NCBI GenBank assembly: GCA_965224435.1
Contig: OZ245048.1
Location: 2,790,001-2,854,000, forward strand
DNA from: JAJRQY01 sp965224435
GTDB taxonomy: Bacteria > Actinomycetota > Acidimicrobiia > Acidimicrobiales > SZUA-35
Direction: 5' to 3'
DNA length: 64,000 bases
A model generated the notes under the pieces. That model saw only the letters and a program-made list of their open reading frames with translations. It ran no database searches and had not been told where the DNA came from. This document shows, one piece after another, positions 34,991 through 44,662 of this stretch. The stretch's first letter is position 1, and every line of letters begins with the position of its first letter. The translations under genes were made by a program, and so were the position numbers.

Positions 34991-36753
34991 TGTTTGACTA
35001 CAAGACAGCATTCTCACGCAATCGCGGTTGGGTGACCGGCGACGAACAGCAAATCCTGCGCAACAAGCGGATCGCTATCGCCGGTGTCGGCGGAGTTGGC
35101 GGCGAGTACATGATCACCATGACTCGCCTGGGAGTGGGCAAATTCAACATTGCCGACCTGGACGAGTTCGAGGTCGGGAACTTCAATCGGCAAGCGGGAG
35201 CATTCCTGAACACCGTTGGCCAACACAAGGCACTGGCGCTCGAAGAGCAAGCCTTGTCCATCAACCCTGAGCTGGACATCAATGTCTTCACAGAGGGGGT
35301 CAACGAGGAGTGTCTTGAAGAGTTCTTCGATGGGGTGGACCTGTACCTGGATGGCCTTGATGTGTACGCCACCAAGGCCAGAAGTATGGTCTTTGCTTAC
35401 TGCGCCAAGCACAACATTCCAGCCATCACCGCCGCTCCGATCGGGATGGGTACTGCCCTCATGTGCTTCATGCCAGGCCGCATGACGTTTGAGGAGTTCT
35501 TCGGCATGGAGGGACGAACCGACCTTGAGCAATCCATGAATCTGATTGCCGGAGTCACCACGGGTCTTTACCACATGAAGTATGTGGCCGAGCCCGAGGC
35601 TGTCGACTTCGTCGCCCAACGATCTCCATCGACCGCCATGGGAATCAAGCTTTGCGCCGGCGTCATTGGAGCCAACGCTCTGAAGATTCTGCTAGGACGA
35701 GGCAAGGTTCCAGTCGCACCGCACGGAATCCACTTCGATGCCTATACCAACAGTTTCAAGAAGACCTGGATGCCAGGCGGCTACAAGAACCCGATCCGCA
35801 AGCTGGTCCTCCAGATAGCCAAGCGCAAGCTCATGCCCAACGGCCCAACCCCGGCCAATACTGACCGGGAATTCGTTCCAGACAACCAGATCGACAGTGA
35901 AGATTCATCGGTTGAAGGTGTGCGACCCAAGACCAAGATGTTCAAGATCAACGAGGATCTGGTCAGTGGCCTGCTATTCAAGGTGGCGGAAACCGAAGAC
36001 GAATTCAGTCAAGCATTTGAGCTTGTTCATGAGGTCCACCTGGACTCCGGTTTCGTTGATGACAACCCCCATGGGATGCGTATCCATCCGGCAAACGCTC
36101 ACCCTCAAAGCACAGTCTTTGTGGCCAAGAAAGGTGACAAGGTCGTCTTAACAATCAGCCTGCTTCTCGATTCACCCCTTGGGCTTCCCATGTCCGATGA
36201 CTTTGGTGAAGAGGTGTCCCTCCTACGAATCGATCAGCGACGCTTCGCCGAAGTCAGTGCCTTGGCTTCTGACCCCGAGAATCGAGTCGGTGGTATGGCT
36301 GCCGTCATTGCCATGATCAAAACCATGTATCTCTATGGCAAGAACCACCTTGACCTGGATGACTTCTTGATCACGGCCAGCCCAGAGCACGCACCCCTGT
36401 ACCGCGACCTGTTCCTGTTCGAGAACTTCGGGACGGCCAAGACCTACAGCTCGATCGAGGGTGTGCCCGCGGTGCCAATGCGCCTCAACCTGCACACTTC
36501 TAAGGCACGAAGCCTTGCGGCATACGCCGGTCAGCCGCCCGAGTACAACATGCACGACTACTTCTATGAGCATGAAAGTGGTGTCATCTCCCTCCCGGCA
36601 GAGAATGGGCTGATCAGTCCTTGGACACCAGAGCTGCTCACCTACTTCTTCGAAGAGAAGACGAACATTTTCCAAATCCTGTCTGATCATCAACGTCATT
36701 TCGTCACCGATCAGCACCAGTCACTGTGGGACACCAACACCGCCTCTCTCTAG
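34987..36753 (+). CDS. ThiF/E1-like adenylyltransferase fused to FeeM-like N-acyltransferase
   Basis: 588 residues in two parts. Residues 1-270 are an E1/ThiF-like Rossmann domain: RNKRIAIAGVGGVGGEYMITMTRLGVGKFNIADLDEFEVGNFNRQAGAF, with the ATP-binding Gly motif, the Asp pair and the Arg of FNRQ. I see no CxxC zinc pairs of the classical ThiF/MoeB kind. After a linker rich in Asp/Ser, residues about 320-560 resemble the N-acyl amino acid synthase (FeeM)/GNAT-like fold (FELVHEVHLDSGFVDDNPHGMRIHPANAHPQSTVFVAKKGDKVVLTISLL...SLLRIDQRRFAEVSALASDP). The start ATG is within the ligase stop and the RND gene follows after 25 bp. A product such as an N-acyl compound is a reasonable guess; no substrate can be named. 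Confidence 0.8.
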   Translation: MMFDYKTAFSRNRGWVTGDEQQILRNKRIAIAGVGGVGGEYMITMTRLGVGKFNIADLDEFEVGNFNRQAGAFLNTVGQHKALALEEQALSINPELDINVFTEGVNEECLEEFFDGVDLYLDGLDVYATKARSMVFAYCAKHNIPAITAAPIGMGTALMCFMPGRMTFEEFFGMEGRTDLEQSMNLIAGVTTGLYHMKYVAEPEAVDFVAQRSPSTAMGIKLCAGVIGANALKILLGRGKVPVAPHGIHFDAYTNSFKKTWMPGGYKNPIRKLVLQIAKRKLMPNGPTPANTDREFVPDNQIDSEDSSVEGVRPKTKMFKINEDLVSGLLFKVAETEDEFSQAFELVHEVHLDSGFVDDNPHGMRIHPANAHPQSTVFVAKKGDKVVLTISLLLDSPLGLPMSDDFGEEVSLLRIDQRRFAEVSALASDPENRVGGMAAVIAMIKTMYLYGKNHLDLDDFLITASPEHAPLYRDLFLFENFGTAKTYSSIEGVPAVPMRLNLHTSKARSLAAYAGQPPEYNMHDYFYEHESGVISLPAENGLISPWTPELLTYFFEEKTNIFQILSDHQRHFVTDQHQSLWDTNTASL

Positions 36754-36778
36754 TCCCAGGCGCTCCCATGTCCAACAA

Positions 36779-39700
36779 ATGGGTTGGAGAAGCGATGTAG
36801 ACAAATCTCTCAACGCCCAGGTCGGAGATGCCGATAGTGGGGCAATGCCTACGACCAAGACCATGGCCCAGTGGCTGACATCGCATGCCCGGACAGTGCT
36901 CTGGGCTGCATTCGCCATGACCCTGGCCTTGTCGATCCCCATGATCTTCATGGCACCAACCGAGACGGCTTCACAGAGCCCAAGCAATGCGGTCACTAAC
37001 GCACAGGACACCATCTCGGACTCCTTCGCTCCCCCGGTTCATGAAGTCCCCCTCATCCTCGAAGCCACCGAAGGCAACATCCTTGACCCGGACGTCTTGC
37101 GCTCACTCTTTCGCCAGACGACCGAGCTTCGGTCCGATTCGAAGACCGGTCCGTTCCTGCGTTCTCGCTACAGCCCCGAGCTAGCTACGGAAATCAATGG
37201 TGTGCACACCATTGCCGACGCCATCAACCAGAGCCTCTTGTCCACATCAAGCGTCGGACTCTTGGCGGCACAAGACAGCGCCATCCAAGAAACCGCAACG
37301 GCCCTGATTGATCAGGCGGGGCCGTTCGCCTGGGGTCTGTCCCAACACGCAAGTCAAGACAATGCAGGCCATTGGACTTCGGCGGCCCTGGTGCTCTTTG
37401 TCGAGGCTGACAATGAGGCGCTGGGCGGTGGAACCGCAATTGTTGCCATCGGGGCCGAAGACCTCACCAAGGAGCACTACTCACGCGATGTTCTCCGAGT
37501 CTTGACCGCAGATCAAGAAGACTTCAATGCATGGACGATCGCCACTGATGTAAACCTGACCAGCATCGAGCAAGGAACCCGAGCCGGCCCGTTTATCGGC
37601 ATGACGGTGTTTGTGGTGCTCGTCATCCTCTTGTTGGCCTTCCGGTCCTACTGGCTAACCGCAATCTCTGGCCTCACGCTCGGTGCGCTCATGATCTGGC
37701 TCCAGGGCCTTTCCAATCTTGTTGGTCTGGAGAACGACCAGCTGCTGGCCACCATCGTGCCCATCAGCATGATCTCCTTTGGTATTGACTCAGCCTTCCA
37801 TGTCTATGGCCGCTATCGAGAAGAAGGATCGCCGTCAGTTAACCCCAGGCGCGCGTTCACGATGGGAACCGCAGCCATTCTCAGCCCCGTCGCCCTCGCC
37901 TTGTCCAGCGACTCCGCCGCCTTCTTGTCCAACCTGAGTTCACCAATCGAATCGGTCCAGCAGTTCGGTATTGCCTCGGCCATGGCGGCGACTTCGGCCT
38001 TCTTGCTGCTCGGAATCGTGACCCCACTCGCGGTTTCTGAAATTGATGAGCTGCTGCCATCAACTGGCTTGGGCAACAAGAAGAAGGATCTTCTTGTTGG
38101 GGCCGCAGCTGCAGGCGGAGCCACTCTTCCCGTCATGATCCTGATCTTCGTGTCGCCATCAGCTGGACTCGGCTTGCTTCTGGCCTACGGGGCGATTGCC
38201 GTCTTGTTGCCGCTCTATCGAGCCTCGAGGAAGCAACCGGACAATGTGGCAGATCAACAGCGCCAGTCAGCACCGGCCGATCTTCCGTTCGCTACGTCGG
38301 TCGAACGCGTGGCGACCACGCTGGCCCAGAAGCCTCGTCTGACTCTTGCTGGTGCTTTTGTCTTCACCGCCTTCATGCTGAGCTTCGCGGTACGGGTTGG
38401 TCCCAGCTTCAAAGTAACCGACTATTTCTCGCCCGACGTCGACTTCGTCGTTGGTTTGGACAAGATCAACGAGCACCTTGGGCCACAGGGTGGAGAGCGG
38501 GCAGCGCTTCTCATCGAGACCGATCTTGCCGACCCGCAAACCTTGCAGACCACCGCAGACTTTGTCGCCGAGCTTCGTGCGTCGTCCACCGGTCTGCTGG
38601 CCCATGATGCCAACGGCCTCGTACTCAATGCCGGAGTCATTGACCTGGTGCACGACGCCATGCTGGTCGGCAATTCGGTGCCCGGAGTCGAGCCGACATG
38701 GCAATCCGACAACGACAGCAATCAGCTCCCTGACTCTCGCCAAGATTTCCAGGACCTGGTCGATGCTGTTTCCGCCAACGGTTTGTTGGACGAGACCGGC
38801 AACACCCTGTGGACACCGGAAACCGTTTCGACCGTGCTCGCCAGCAATGATACGACGGGTCTCATGACCCAGTTCATTGTCGAGATTCCCGACACCCGAA
38901 GCCAGGAAGCAATTGACTCGGTCCGGGCATTCGTCGAGCCGCTAACCGAGTCTCTGGCCGCAGACCTCGCCGCTTCCAGCCCCGGATCTGCGGTCACTTT
39001 CACTGGGTCACCAGTGTTTCGAGACGAACAACTTGGCGCCATTATCCAGTCCCTGGTCTTGTCGCTTCCCATTGCCATCGTGATCTGCCTGATCCTGGCA
39101 GCAGCGTTCACCCGGTCACTGCGACTCGGCTTCCTCAGCATTGTTCCCCTCCTGCTTGTAGTCACCTGGCTGTACGGGTTCATGGAGCTGGCTGGCTTTG
39201 GCGTGAACGTGGTGACTGCCACCATCGGCGCCATCTCCATTGGGGTCGGCATCGACTTCGCCACCCACATGACGATGCGCTTGCAAGAGGAATACCAACA
39301 ACACGAGACTCCCGAGGCTGCGCTACGTGCCGCCCTCGGCGGAACCGGCACAGCCTTAACCGGGTCGGCCATGACTTCCATCGCTGGCTTTGGCATTCTG
39401 GCTTTCGCACCAATGCCAATGTTTGCTACCTATGGCTTACTCACCGCCATGATGATCTTCTTCGCTCTGGTCGCAGCCGTTGGTGTACTACCGTCCTTAC
39501 TGGTCGAATTTGGCGGCCTGACCATCACCACACCTGGACCAGCGCTGGTTGAAACATCGGTCGCAGCAATCGCTCCGGTTGAGCACGAAACAGCAGCAGC
39601 AGGCGAGACGTCAACAGCTCAACCAGTCACCCCAGCAGCGTTGTCAGTACCTACGCCGAGACCCTTCGTTGATGCAGCACTCCGTCAGCCGAGAACCGCG

Positions 39701-40330
39701 GTGCTTCGACTGGCTCTTTCTCCCGATCTTGACCCAGGCCTCAAAACACGAATTGCCAGGATGGCTTTGGCCGCTGATGCTCCCTCCAATGTGAGTGTCA
39801 TGAGTGAGCAAGAAATGCTGGCTGGCCTCAGGGCCGGAACAATCGACGTCGCCATCGGTTCCGAGATTGGCGACAACACAGGGCCTACCCCACCTGCTGG
39901 GTCCAGCAGATTCACCCTCCAACAAGAACCAGTCTGGTTAGCGGCGGCTGTCGGTTCGGCTCTGCCTTCGCTTGAAGCTCTGCAAACCTCAACCTGGATC
40001 ACAGGACCAGCTGGCTCAACGTGGGAATCCGTGACCAATGAGGCTCTTGCTTCGCTCAAGATTTCCCCCACCGACATCCGCGAATTTCCATCATCGGAAC
40101 TGGCAGCCGCAGTCTTGACCTCGGGCCAATCGGTTTGTGTGTTCGGCGAAGCCATGGCCCAGCTGGTCAAGTCCGATGGGGTTCACGTCTGGCCATTGAT
40201 GGGGCTGGTGGCAGACCGCCAAGTCAACTTACTTGTTCGGCGCGAGGTCGAGTCAGACATGTTGGTACGGCAGCTCTTGGCCGGTCTGGTGCCGCAGCAT
40301 GACGGCAGTGAGCTTTCATCACTTTCGTAA
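36779..40330 (+). CDS. RND/MMPL family exporter with a C-terminal LysR-effector-like domain
   Basis: 1183 residues. Two repeated halves each have one N-terminal helix, a large external loop and a cluster of five helices (sterol-sensing-like cores IVPISMISFGIDSAFHVYGRYREEG and TIGAISIGVGIDFATHMTMRLQEEY, with the intramembrane Asp pairs characteristic of proton-driven MMPL/HpnN transporters). From about residue 1000 a soluble region (LRAGTIDVAIGSEIG...EPVWLAAAVGSALPSLEAL...ITGPAGSTWESVTNEAL...AAAVLTSGQSVCVFGEAMAQL) looks like the type 2 periplasmic-binding fold of LysR effector domains. It would export the product of the preceding two genes. The start may be ATG 36779 or ATG 36845. Confidence 0.85.
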   Translation: MGWRSDVDKSLNAQVGDADSGAMPTTKTMAQWLTSHARTVLWAAFAMTLALSIPMIFMAPTETASQSPSNAVTNAQDTISDSFAPPVHEVPLILEATEGNILDPDVLRSLFRQTTELRSDSKTGPFLRSRYSPELATEINGVHTIADAINQSLLSTSSVGLLAAQDSAIQETATALIDQAGPFAWGLSQHASQDNAGHWTSAALVLFVEADNEALGGGTAIVAIGAEDLTKEHYSRDVLRVLTADQEDFNAWTIATDVNLTSIEQGTRAGPFIGMTVFVVLVILLLAFRSYWLTAISGLTLGALMIWLQGLSNLVGLENDQLLATIVPISMISFGIDSAFHVYGRYREEGSPSVNPRRAFTMGTAAILSPVALALSSDSAAFLSNLSSPIESVQQFGIASAMAATSAFLLLGIVTPLAVSEIDELLPSTGLGNKKKDLLVGAAAAGGATLPVMILIFVSPSAGLGLLLAYGAIAVLLPLYRASRKQPDNVADQQRQSAPADLPFATSVERVATTLAQKPRLTLAGAFVFTAFMLSFAVRVGPSFKVTDYFSPDVDFVVGLDKINEHLGPQGGERAALLIETDLADPQTLQTTADFVAELRASSTGLLAHDANGLVLNAGVIDLVHDAMLVGNSVPGVEPTWQSDNDSNQLPDSRQDFQDLVDAVSANGLLDETGNTLWTPETVSTVLASNDTTGLMTQFIVEIPDTRSQEAIDSVRAFVEPLTESLAADLAASSPGSAVTFTGSPVFRDEQLGAIIQSLVLSLPIAIVICLILAAAFTRSLRLGFLSIVPLLLVVTWLYGFMELAGFGVNVVTATIGAISIGVGIDFATHMTMRLQEEYQQHETPEAALRAALGGTGTALTGSAMTSIAGFGILAFAPMPMFATYGLLTAMMIFFALVAAVGVLPSLLVEFGGLTITTPGPALVETSVAAIAPVEHETAAAGETSTAQPVTPAALSVPTPRPFVDAALRQPRTAVLRLALSPDLDPGLKTRIARMALAADAPSNVSVMSEQEMLAGLRAGTIDVAIGSEIGDNTGPTPPAGSSRFTLQQEPVWLAAAVGSALPSLEALQTSTWITGPAGSTWESVTNEALASLKISPTDIREFPSSELAAAVLTSGQSVCVFGEAMAQLVKSDGVHVWPLMGLVADRQVNLLVRREVESDMLVRQLLAGLVPQHDGSELSSLS

Positions 40331-40487
40331 CAGGCTTAGCCGACGCCAATCTCTGACTGTTCCAGTCTGTGTCCCCCGCGACCTGGTCCTGATGCGTGTG
40401 ACTCAATGAGCACACCATCGACCGAATCGGGAGTTGTCCCTTGGAAGCCATCAGCTGGACCCCAGAAAACGGAGGCTCGGCGTCACC

Positions 40488-42077
40488 ATGACCTCTGTTT
40501 GCGCACCACCGCCGCCTCCCCTCTCCGGCGACATCAACACCATCGATGCTGTTCGATTCCTCAATCAAGCCACCTATGGCGCCAGTGCTACTTCGATCGC
40601 CGAGTTGCAAACCATCGGCAGCTACGAAACCTGGATCCAGCAACAGTTGGATCTGCCCGTATCGCTATCCCGCCCTTACACCGCCGATGACACCAACAAC
40701 TTCGAACCACGACGCCACGACATCTGGTGGAAGAATGTCGTGGAAGGCGAAGACCAGCTCCGCCAACGTCTGGCTTTTGCTTGGAGCCAGATCATGGTCA
40801 TCAATGATCACGACTATGAACTCGGCTTGGCCCAGGTTCCGCTGGCCGGGTACTACGACATGCTGGCCGAACTCAGCACCGGCAATTTCCGAGATCTTCT
40901 GGAGCGGGTGACCCTGCATCCCCTGATGGGGATCTTCTTGAGCATGCTCCGCAATGAGCGGGCCGATCCAGCACGAAACGTGCGACCCGATGAGAACTAT
41001 GCCCGTGAGATCTTGCAGCTATTCACCATTGGGCTGTACGAGCTGGATGCCAACGGCCAAGCGAGGACTGATGCCAACGGTCCGATTCCCACCTATGACC
41101 AGCAGACCATCGAACAGTTCGCCAAGGTCTTTACCGGATGGAACCTGGCCGATGCTGGCGAGGTGTGGGTCTCCAACGATCTCACGACTTTTGACAAGGA
41201 ATCATCGATGGTTCCGCTTGAGATTTATCACGACACCACGGCCAAGACACTGCTGAACGGGGTTGTCTTGCCCGCTGGTCAGAGTGCTCGACAAGACCTG
41301 ACTGATGCCCTGGACAATATCTTTGCCCACCCCAACGTTGGGCCCTTTATTGCCCGGGCACTGATCCAGCGATTGGTAACCAGCAACCCCAGTCCGTCCT
41401 ATGTCGGTCGGGTGGCGACAGTGTTCAACAATGATGGGAGTGGGGTTCGTGGCGACCTGGCCGCAGTAAGCCAGGCGATTCTGCTGGACGACGAGGCTCG
41501 GTCCGGGCACAGCACCATGCCAGAGACCTTCGGCAAGGTGAAAGAACCAGTGATCCGCTACACCCAGGTGTGGCGAGCCTTTGACGCCCAGCCCGGTCCT
41601 GTCGCCGGCGGCCGGTACCGATCACCGCAGAAAGCCCTGACCCAGATCAGTGATTACACCGGCCAATCCATTCTTGGCGCTCCGTCGGTCTTCAACTTCT
41701 ACCTTCCCGATCACCCCATCACACCCGGTAGCGATCTGGTTGCACCCGAGTTGCAGATTTTCTCGGATGTCAATGCCGCTTCGGTCAACAATGACCTGTT
41801 TGACCAGGTCTACGCCAGCAACAATCGGCGTTTCAATTCCAACGGCACCGAGGTGCGAATCCAGATTGATCGCGAGGTTGCCTTGGCTTCTGACAGCGAT
41901 GCCTTGCTGGATCATCTGGACGCCTTGCTCTGCGCAGGACAGCTGCCTTCGGCCCAGCGAACAGCTATCACCACCCACCTGGCCACGTTGCCGACCGATG
42001 ACGGAGGAAGCGAACAGCGAGCTCTCGATGCCATCTATTGCATCGTTGGCTCTCCCGCCCACATCGTCCAGAAATGA
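40488..42077 (+). CDS. DUF1800 family protein
   Basis: About 529 residues. The DUF1800 pattern is clear: RFLNQATYGASATSIAEL near the start, WIQQQLDLP, RLAFAWSQIMVIN, the ERVTLHPLMGIFLSML helix, NYAREILQLFTIGLYELD, FTGWN, HDTTAKTLLNG and HPNVGPFIARALIQRLVTSNPSPSYV. The family function is unknown, and it is nearly always next to a DUF1501 gene, as here. ATG 40488 is chosen, with GGAGG 12 bases upstream; the TTG at 40434 gives a longer but unsupported N-terminus. No clear signal peptide is visible with this start. The stop lies inside a 16-bp tandem repeat. Confidence 0.88.
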   Translation: MTSVCAPPPPPLSGDINTIDAVRFLNQATYGASATSIAELQTIGSYETWIQQQLDLPVSLSRPYTADDTNNFEPRRHDIWWKNVVEGEDQLRQRLAFAWSQIMVINDHDYELGLAQVPLAGYYDMLAELSTGNFRDLLERVTLHPLMGIFLSMLRNERADPARNVRPDENYAREILQLFTIGLYELDANGQARTDANGPIPTYDQQTIEQFAKVFTGWNLADAGEVWVSNDLTTFDKESSMVPLEIYHDTTAKTLLNGVVLPAGQSARQDLTDALDNIFAHPNVGPFIARALIQRLVTSNPSPSYVGRVATVFNNDGSGVRGDLAAVSQAILLDDEARSGHSTMPETFGKVKEPVIRYTQVWRAFDAQPGPVAGGRYRSPQKALTQISDYTGQSILGAPSVFNFYLPDHPITPGSDLVAPELQIFSDVNAASVNNDLFDQVYASNNRRFNSNGTEVRIQIDREVALASDSDALLDHLDALLCAGQLPSAQRTAITTHLATLPTDDGGSEQRALDAIYCIVGSPAHIVQK

Positions 42078-42132
42078 GACAGTTCAGAAATAGGACATTC
42101 CAGAAGTGACACGTTCAAGAAATGGGACGTTC
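42069..42132. repeat. four 16-bp imperfect tandem repeats at the DUF1800-DUF1501 junction
   Basis: The units are CAGAAATGAGACAGTT, CAGAAATAGGACATTC, CAGAAGTGACACGTTC and AAGAAATGGGACGTTC, followed by a fifth truncated start AAGATG. The array covers the last codons and stop of the DUF1800 gene and runs to 3 bases before the DUF1501 start. It could be a translational-coupling spacer or replication slippage. Confidence 0.75.
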
Positions 42133-42135
42133 AAG

Positions 42136-43557
42136 ATGAACCAACCGAGAGCACAGAGTCAATCTGCAATGAACCGGCGCTACTTCCTCCAAGCAGCGGG
42201 CGCGGTAGGGGCAGGCTTTGGCCTGGCCTCGATCACCTCCCTGCCAGGCGGTTGGGCCAACGCGACTGCCGCCCAGACTGGTCCACGCAGCCTGGTTTGC
42301 ATCTTCTTGGCCGGGGGTGCTGACTCGTTCAATATGTATATCCCCCGTGATCATGCGGCGGCCGGTCAGAGCCACGCGGTGTACGCCGCCACCCGAGGCC
42401 AGTTCGCGGTACCCGCCAGTGAACTCGTCCCCATCGGTGACGGAAGCTTTGGGCTCCACCCCCGACTGCGGAACCTGGCTGCCCTCGCCGCCAACGGCGA
42501 TGTGGCTGTTGTCCGCAATGTTGGGCCCCTGGCTCGGCCAACATCCAAGGCAGATGTTCATGCTCGGCGGTCCTTGCCCCAGAGCTTGTTCGCTCATGAC
42601 GCTCAAGCCAAACTCTGGCAGACGGGACGGCCGGTGCTCACGACCGATCAGGGCTGGGGCGGCTCGGTCACTGACGTCATCAACGGCTCAGCGGCGCTTC
42701 CCCCGGCCTTCTCCATTGCCGGTTCCAACTCGTTCCAAACAACCTTGGGATCGGGCTACGCCCAACTCTCACCCACCGTCACCATCAACCGCCTGCTGGG
42801 TTATGACGCCTCGACCCGGGGCTGGATTCCGTCCTTTGCTGGGGTGGAGACAGTGATGCAGGCCGGTCTTTCTGCTGCGGCCGCCTCGAGTAATCGTCTG
42901 GACCAGACAGTTTCAGCCAGCTTGTCCAGTTCGGTCATCACTACCGAGCAGCTGGAGGCCGCGACCCAACCCAATGAAGCCAACGATGTCGGCATGGACG
43001 ATGTTGGCGGCAATGCCCTTGGAGTTCAGCTTCGCCAGGTGGCCAGGCTGATCAAGAACCGAGAGCAGCTTGGCATGCCCCGCCAGGTCTTCTTCGTCCA
43101 CCTTGGAGGCTGGGATACCCACCGGATACAGGAACAGATCTTCCCTCCGCTGTTATCGACGTTGGACGATGCGCTTGGCTCATTCCACGCGTCGATGCAG
43201 TCACTGGGAGTCGCCGACTCGGTCACGTCCTTCACCGCATCAGATTTTGGCCGGACCCTGACCATCAACGGCGACGGCACCGACCACGGATGGGGCGGGC
43301 ACGCCTTTGTGATGGGAGGTGCAGTGGCCGGAGGTGACTACGGAACCTTCCCCAGCTATTCCACCGAGAACAACCCGGATGACATTGGCGCTGGCACTGG
43401 TGGCGCCGACTTTGCCGGGCGTCTGATTCCAACAACGTCGGTGAGTCAATACGGGGCGACCCTGGCCCGCTGGATGGGGCTCTCCGCTAGCCAAGTCTCT
43501 GCTGCCTTTCCTGACCTCTCTCACTTTGCCAGCAATGACTTGGGTTTCATGACATAG
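42136..43557 (+). CDS. DUF1501 family protein, Tat-like secreted
   Basis: About 473 residues. A signal region NRRYFLQAAGAVGAGFGLASI resembles a Tat leader (twin Arg), followed by SLVCIFLAGGADSFNMYIPRD, the defining DUF1501 motif. Later come RSLPQSLFAHDAQAKLWQTG, FFVHLGGWDTH, VTSFTASDFGRTLTINGDGTDHGWGGHAFVMGGAV, all with the alkaline-phosphatase-superfamily-like look of DUF1501. It is paired with DUF1800. Starts at ATG 42136 or ATG 42169 (directly at MNRRYFL) are possible; the upstream repeat array provides the spacing. Function is unknown; roles in surface polymers have been suggested for the family. Confidence 0.88.
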   Translation: MNQPRAQSQSAMNRRYFLQAAGAVGAGFGLASITSLPGGWANATAAQTGPRSLVCIFLAGGADSFNMYIPRDHAAAGQSHAVYAATRGQFAVPASELVPIGDGSFGLHPRLRNLAALAANGDVAVVRNVGPLARPTSKADVHARRSLPQSLFAHDAQAKLWQTGRPVLTTDQGWGGSVTDVINGSAALPPAFSIAGSNSFQTTLGSGYAQLSPTVTINRLLGYDASTRGWIPSFAGVETVMQAGLSAAAASSNRLDQTVSASLSSSVITTEQLEAATQPNEANDVGMDDVGGNALGVQLRQVARLIKNREQLGMPRQVFFVHLGGWDTHRIQEQIFPPLLSTLDDALGSFHASMQSLGVADSVTSFTASDFGRTLTINGDGTDHGWGGHAFVMGGAVAGGDYGTFPSYSTENNPDDIGAGTGGADFAGRLIPTTSVSQYGATLARWMGLSASQVSAAFPDLSHFASNDLGFMT

Positions 43558-43651
43558 GTCTGCGGCAATTCTGCCCTCGTGTCCATTCGCACCAGTTAGC
43601 GACGATTAGTCTTGTGATGTCCCTCAACGTCAGACGCGAAACAGGTGGCAG

Positions 43652-44662
43652 ATGAAGATCACACGGCGAAAGCTCTCGGGCGTACTCCTGACCCTTTTCT
43701 TGATGATGGGGGTCCTCGCTGGACCGGCTAGCGCGTCCCAGGTCGATCTCGGCTCACCGGCAACGATGAGTCAGTTGTTGGAATCTCCGGAGTACCGGGC
43801 GTGGCATGGCAACGTGCTCCGGCTCTATCAGGCCTTCTTCAACCGGGCTCCCGACGTAGGCGGCTCCATTTATTGGATCGACAAGTACGAAGACGGTTCA
43901 ACCCTGGACGACATTGCCTGGGGCTTCTCCAACTCAACCGAGTTCCAGAACCAGTACGGATCGTCTTTGGCCAACGACGAGTTCCTCACCATTGTCTACT
44001 CCAACGTCCTGGGTCGAGCCCCCGATCTAGAGGGCTTTCACTACTGGCTCGGCCAGATGAACGAAGGACTCACACAGCACGGTGTCGTGCGCTGGGTTGT
44101 TGCCAACGACGAGTTCATCACCAACTACCCCTTCACCGGAACAGCCACGTCGTTGTCTGACTATGTCCTGGCTCCAAATCAGGTAGCAGGGCACACCTCC
44201 ACCTACCCCAGCGAAGACAAGGTCGGACCATCCATCGAATACGAAATGAACGAATGTGCCAGTCGTCGGGTACTGCCAAAGAACAGCGTGGGCGCAAGCT
44301 ACATCGTCAACGACAATGCTGACTTCGCACACTTCGTCTATGAGTTCTCCACGGTTGAGGCAGCGCAGTCCTACATAGCAACAAAGCGAGAAATCACGAG
44401 CTTCTGTCAGAACACGCCCTACGGCGAACGCACCATGACGGTGTCTGGTCTTCCCGCGGACGGCATTGGTGACGAGGCAGTGGCTCATGAGTTCGTCATC
44501 CTTGGAGCAGACGATGTCGGCTATCACTGGCAAGACATCTACATCCGGGTTGGTCGCTTGGTCATCCTGGTTGATGTGACGACCTCGTTCGGTGTCTCGC
44601 CCAGCAGCGTCTTTGACTACGCGGCTGTCGCGGTTGCCCACGCCAACTCGGTGGATGCTTGA
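43652..44662 (+). CDS. DUF4214 domain secreted protein, first of a tandem pair
   Basis: A 336-residue exported protein with a signal peptide ending at PASAS. The N-terminal half has two DUF4214 units: LRLYQAFFNRAPDVGGSIYWIDKYEDGSTLDDIAWGFSNSTEFQNQYG and IVYSNVLGRAPDLEGFHYWLGQMN. The C-terminal half is a separate beta-rich domain with Cys residues (NECASRR, FCQNT). DUF4214 modules are common in adhesins and glycan-related surface proteins. The start ATG 43652 follows GGTGGCAG. Nearly identical to the next gene in the first half and divergent in the second. Confidence 0.85.
   Translation: MKITRRKLSGVLLTLFLMMGVLAGPASASQVDLGSPATMSQLLESPEYRAWHGNVLRLYQAFFNRAPDVGGSIYWIDKYEDGSTLDDIAWGFSNSTEFQNQYGSSLANDEFLTIVYSNVLGRAPDLEGFHYWLGQMNEGLTQHGVVRWVVANDEFITNYPFTGTATSLSDYVLAPNQVAGHTSTYPSEDKVGPSIEYEMNECASRRVLPKNSVGASYIVNDNADFAHFVYEFSTVEAAQSYIATKREITSFCQNTPYGERTMTVSGLPADGIGDEAVAHEFVILGADDVGYHWQDIYIRVGRLVILVDVTTSFGVSPSSVFDYAAVAVAHANSVDA

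Noticed and set aside
36845..36845. RND start at the internal ATG
   Set aside because: Neither start has a clear ribosome site, so the longer frame is kept with this one as the alternative.
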